The position numbers and the translations under genes are program-made. The notes under the pieces are model-generated. The model did no database searches. It saw only the letters and a list, made by a program, of their open reading frames with translations, and was not told the DNA's origin. From the NCBI GenBank assembly GCA_945861225.1, contig CAMATU010000020.1, positions 1-34,398 on the forward strand: a stretch of 34,398 nucleotides of DNA. Reading direction: 5' to 3'. Shown here piece by piece: positions 31,404 through 34,398 of the stretch (position 1 is its first letter; each line of letters starts with the position of its first letter). Source of the stretch: Klebsiella pneumoniae. Lineage in GTDB: Bacteria; Pseudomonadota; Gammaproteobacteria; Ga0077536.

Positions 31404-32794
31404 CGGCAAGTGTCCGCGTAGAAAACTTGCCCTATGCACGCGACAGCGGACCGCTCGCCTCACGTCTGGTCGAGCGTCCGTGGTTCGTGTTTCTCGATAG
31501 CTGCCGGCAGGCAGGCGCGCGCGGACGTTACGATGTACTCGCGAGTGATCCCCAGACCATGTTGCTGACGCTCGGCGGCATAACCGAGATTCGCCACGGC
31601 GAGCAGGTGACACACAGCACTGACGATCCGTTTCGATTGGTGGCAAGCGCGCTCGCGGCGCTTGGCGAAGTGCCTTCGGAATTGCCGTTCGTCGGCGGTG
31701 CGCTCGGCTATTTTGGTTACGATCTTGGGCGTCGCATCGAACAGCTTCCGGTGCACGCCGAGCGCGATATCGACCTACCTGATATGGCGATTGGCATCTA
31801 CGAACACGCTATCGTGGTCGATCATGAGCGCCGCCAAGCTTTTTTGGTGTCGCATCCACGCGCGCAATCATCGCCGGAAATATTGCGCCATGCCGCGTGC
31901 GCGCAAACCTCGGTGACTCCTGCGGCGTTTGGAACTTCCTTTGAAGTGGTATCGCAGGTCCGACCGGAAATTGACTTTGCGCAATACGCCGCGGCTTGGC
32001 GCAAAATCAAGCGCTATATCGAAGAAGGCGATGTGTACCAGGTGAACCTTGCACAACGCTTTTCAGCGACAGTTCGGGGCTCGCCATGGGACGCCTATCA
32101 GCGTCTGCGCCACTTGAATCCAGCGCCGTTCTCGGCGTTCATGGCGCTCCCCGGCGGCGCGCTTCTGAGTTCCTCACCGGAGCGTTTCATTCGCATCGAG
32201 AATTTAGTGGTGGAATCCAAGCCGATTAAGGGGACACGGCGGCGTAGCCACGATCCGGCGGAAGACGCGGCGCTCGCCCAGGAATTGGCCGTGAGTGAGA
32301 AAGATCGTGCCGAGAACGTGATGATCGTCGATCTCTTGCGCAATGATCTCGGTAAAACCTGCCTCGTCGGCAGTGTCGAGGTGCCCGAGTTATTTGCCAT
32401 TGAGACTTACACCAAGGTCCATCACCTGGTGAGCACCGTGCGAGGGCGCATCGCGCCGGACTGCTCGCCCTTCACCGTGCTCCGCGCGTGCTTTCCTGGC
32501 GGTTCTATTACGGGCGCGCCCAAAATTCGCGCAATGGAGATTATTGAAGAGCTCGAGCCGTTCCGGCGCGGGGTGTACTGCGGCGCGATTGGATATGTGA
32601 GTTGCAACGGCAATATGGATACGAACATCGCCATCCGCACCCTCGTGCAGCATCGCGATCGCCTGTATTGCTGGGCGGGCGGCGGGATTGTGATGGATTC
32701 CGAACTGGAGGCCGAGTACCAGGAATGTTTCGCTAAAGCCGCCGCCATGCTGGAGGTCTTCGCGCATGCCGAGATTCAAGGGTTGGGTAGTTAA
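31400..32794 (+). CDS. pabB: Aminodeoxychorismate synthase component I
   Basis: This 464-aa chorismate-utilising enzyme converts chorismate to 4-amino-4-deoxychorismate on the way to p-aminobenzoate. The PabB-specific PIKGT (Lys277) is present instead of the PIAGT of anthranilate synthase. Other motifs are VYQVNLAQRFSA, LLSSSPERFI, ENVMIVDLLRNDLGKTC and CFPGGSITGAPKIRAME. p-Aminobenzoate feeds folate but is also a reported substrate of MptG, and the location between C1-island genes suggests a supply for methanopterin (inference). The amidotransferase partner PabA is not in this window. The ATG at 31400 overlaps the previous stop by ATGA. Confidence 0.93.
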   Translation: MTASVRVENLPYARDSGPLASRLVERPWFVFLDSCRQAGARGRYDVLASDPQTMLLTLGGITEIRHGEQVTHSTDDPFRLVASALAALGEVPSELPFVGGALGYFGYDLGRRIEQLPVHAERDIDLPDMAIGIYEHAIVVDHERRQAFLVSHPRAQSSPEILRHAACAQTSVTPAAFGTSFEVVSQVRPEIDFAQYAAAWRKIKRYIEEGDVYQVNLAQRFSATVRGSPWDAYQRLRHLNPAPFSAFMALPGGALLSSSPERFIRIENLVVESKPIKGTRRRSHDPAEDAALAQELAVSEKDRAENVMIVDLLRNDLGKTCLVGSVEVPELFAIETYTKVHHLVSTVRGRIAPDCSPFTVLRACFPGGSITGAPKIRAMEIIEELEPFRRGVYCGAIGYVSCNGNMDTNIAIRTLVQHRDRLYCWAGGGIVMDSELEAEYQECFAKAAAMLEVFAHAEIQGLGS

Positions 32795-33365
32795 GCTCGG
32801 CGGCAGTCTGGCGCAGGCGCCCGAACTGCCAGCCTGGCTCAAAATTTTGGCGACTACTGCCGAGCCGTGCGTCGTGGTGCCCGGTGGCGGACCCTTCACG
32901 CGTGCCACCCGCGAGATGCAGCAGCATTGGGATTATCCCGATGCTGCTGCGCATCCGATGGCGATCCTAGGGATGGCTCAGTTCGGTCTCATGCTGCAAG
33001 CCCTGGAACCGCGGCTGGCAGCGGCGAGTTCAGTGGCAGCGTTACAGGCGCGGCCTGACCATGTCGGCTGCACGGTCTGGTTGCCCAGTCTCGACGATGT
33101 GGCGTTGATGGATGATCTGCCGGCGGACTGGCGCGTGAGTGCGGACAGCCTTGCGTTATGGCTGATGGCCCAGCTGGGAGGTACAGATCTCGCGTTAGTG
33201 AAAGCGATCAGTCATCGCCCCAGCCTTGGTGTACTCGAGTTGGCTGCTGCCGGCGTGGTTGATCCGTTCTTTCCAAGCCTACATGCGCGCGTCGCTTGTC
33301 GACTCGAAATCTTTGGCCGCCATGAGATGGCCCGCCTCGCAGCGACGCTTGGCCATTCTGAATAA
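32766..33365 (+). CDS. Amino acid kinase-family protein, MfnE-like (methylofuran synthesis)
   Basis: This 199-aa protein has the amino-acid-kinase fold: VVKLGGSLAQAP (residues 8-19), VVVPGGGPFTRATREM (36-51), and the nucleotide-site stretches SADSLALWLMAQLGGTDLAL and GVLELAAAGVVDPFFPSL. In archaea the homologous MfnE phosphorylates aminomethyl-furan-methanol phosphate for methanofuran synthesis, and bacterial C1 islands carry a homologue presumed to serve methylofuran. The gene overlaps pabB by 29 bp and is the last of this operon. Confidence 0.82.
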   Translation: MPRFKGWVVKLGGSLAQAPELPAWLKILATTAEPCVVVPGGGPFTRATREMQQHWDYPDAAAHPMAILGMAQFGLMLQALEPRLAAASSVAALQARPDHVGCTVWLPSLDDVALMDDLPADWRVSADSLALWLMAQLGGTDLALVKAISHRPSLGVLELAAAGVVDPFFPSLHARVACRLEIFGRHEMARLAATLGHSE

Positions 33366-33398
33366 AAAAAGCCGGTGATCGGATACCCGATCACCGGC
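33364..33398 (-). terminator. Intrinsic terminator of the ribonucleotide reductase gene
   Basis: A perfect 12-bp stem, GCCGGTGATCGG at 33371-33382 and its complement at 33387-33398, closes on ATAC. Read on the minus strand it ends in a run of seven T (33364-33370), so it terminates the ribonucleotide reductase transcript. The plus-strand operon reads into the same hairpin without a T-run. Confidence 0.88.
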
Positions 33399-33447
33399 CA
33401 ATGCAGTGCGCTTAGCTCCATTTGAGGAGGTCTGGTCTAATGCCCAA

Positions 33448-34398
33448 TTAGTCCCAGCTAAGCGCGCCGCCAGTCTGATATTCCGTCACCCGTGTTTCGA
33501 AAAAATTCTTTTCTTTCTTGAGGTCAATGACCTCGCTCATCCACGGGAACGGATTGGTTGCTCCAGGGTATTGCTCGGCTAACCCGATTTGCGCACACCG
33601 TCGATTGGCGATGTAGTGCAGATACTCCTCGAACATGTTCGCGTTCAAACCAAGAATTCCCCGCGGCATGGTGTCCTGCGCATAGCGGATTTCAAAGGTA
33701 ATGGCATCCGTGATTAAAGCCGCAATTTCTCGTTGGAAGCCCTCGGTCCACAAGTGTGGGTTCTCCACCTTGATTTGGTTGATGACGTCGATGCCAAAAT
33801 TCATGTGCATCGATTCATCACGCAGGATGTACTGAAACTGTTCAGCAACCCCGGTCATTTTGTTGCGTCGGCCCATCGACAGCACCTGCACGAAACCGAC
33901 ATAGAAAAAAATCCCTTCGAACACCACATAGAACGCGATCAGATCGCGCAGCAGGCGCTGATCGGCGGCTGGGGTGCCAGTACGAAATAGCGGATCGCCC
34001 AGACTTTCCGTGAACCGCATTGCCCACGAGGCTTTGTCGTGGATCGCCGGGATTTCGCGGTACATGTTGAAGATTTCGGCCTCGTCGAGGCCTAGGCTTT
34101 CGATACAGTACTGGTAGGCATGCGTGTGCAGCGCCTCTTCGAAAGCCTGTCGCAGCAGGTATTGGCGGCACTCGGGATTGGTGATCAGTCGATATACCGC
34201 GAGCACCAGATTGTTCGCGACCAGGGAATCCGCAGTCGAGAAAAAACCAAGATTGCGCTTGATGATCAGGCGTTCGTCGTCGGTCAAGCCGTCGCGGCTT
34301 TTCCACAGCGCGATGTCGGCGGTCATGTTAATTTCCTGCGGCATCCAATGATTGGCGCAGGCGTTCAGATATTTTTGCCAGGCCCATTTGTACTTGAA
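33448..34398 (-). CDS. nrdB: Class I ribonucleotide reductase beta subunit, partial (right edge)
   Basis: The frame is open to the window edge; the first visible residues are [20 protein letters not shown], so the N-terminus is missing (317 aa or nearly so are visible). The di-metal ligands are visible: Asp in [12 protein letters not shown], Glu and His in [11 protein letters not shown] (Glu near 34136, His +3), Glu in FEGIFFY, and Glu/His in [10 protein letters not shown]. The radical-site position holds Tyr (34114-34116) where Chlamydia-type class Ic enzymes have Phe, and the first ligand is Asp rather than Glu. It therefore looks like a canonical tyrosyl-radical enzyme on a Chlamydia-like scaffold. 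It makes the radical for dNTP synthesis. Confidence 0.93.
   Translation of the reverse strand, partial: FKYKWAWQKYLNACANHWMPQEINMTADIALWKSRDGLTDDERLIIKRNLGFFSTADSLVANNLVLAVYRLITNPECRQYLLRQAFEEALHTHAYQYCIESLGLDEAEIFNMYREIPAIHDKASWAMRFTESLGDPLFRTGTPAADQRLLRDLIAFYVVFEGIFFYVGFVQVLSMGRRNKMTGVAEQFQYILRDESMHMNFGIDVINQIKVENPHLWTEGFQREIAALITDAITFEIRYAQDTMPRGILGLNANMFEEYLHYIANRRCAQIGLAEQYPGATNPFPWMSEVIDLKKEKNFFETRVTEYQTGGALSWD

Overview
The window comes from a methylotrophic proteobacterium. Gamma- or Betaproteobacteria is most likely, judging from the exosortase/PEP-CTERM genes, the REP-type repeats and the tetrahydromethanopterin (H4MPT) genes; I cannot name a genus. GC is high, genes are tightly packed, and four-base ATGA stop/start overlaps are common.

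Region 1 (1-7977, all minus strand) is an exopolysaccharide/exosortase-associated block. In transcription order it holds galE, an S1C-type serine protease, a parallel beta-helix protein interrupted by an in-frame TAG, a VanZ-family membrane protein, an exosortase-A-type O-antigen/O-glycosylation ligase, a PEP-CTERM protein and a membrane protein that runs off the left edge. galE to the VanZ gene overlap end to end and form one operon.

Region 2 (8184-13627, plus strand) is a periplasmic methanol-oxidation cluster. It holds a small secreted protein, a lanthanide-type methanol dehydrogenase (xoxF) behind a leader of about 430 nt, a strong terminator, a pseudoazurin-like blue copper protein, a REP-rich gap containing a duplicated copy of the xoxJ start, xoxJ, and a secreted protein of unknown function. 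No cytochrome c (CxxCH) gene is present, so the blue copper protein is the obvious candidate electron acceptor. A 208-bp nested palindrome closes the region.

Region 3 (13859-33365) is a large H4MPT-linked C1 island. On the minus strand fhcBADC runs directly into fdhBA, so formyl-H4MPT hydrolysis and NAD-linked formate oxidation are co-transcribed. Divergently on the plus strand lie mptG, mtdB, an ATP-grasp gene, mch, a RimK-like ATP-grasp gene, a CitG/MdcB-like gene and fae, ending at a terminator. After a lone minus-strand HisA-like gene, a second plus-strand operon holds the TIGR03123-type gene, pabB and an MfnE-like kinase. Together these encode the route methanol -> formaldehyde -> methylene-, methenyl- and formyl-H4MPT -> formate -> CO2, plus part of the biosynthesis of the H4MPT and methylofuran cofactors.

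Region 4 (33448-34398, minus strand) is the C-terminal part of the class I ribonucleotide reductase beta subunit, cut by the right edge.

I saw no tRNA, rRNA, CRISPR array, transposase or phage gene.
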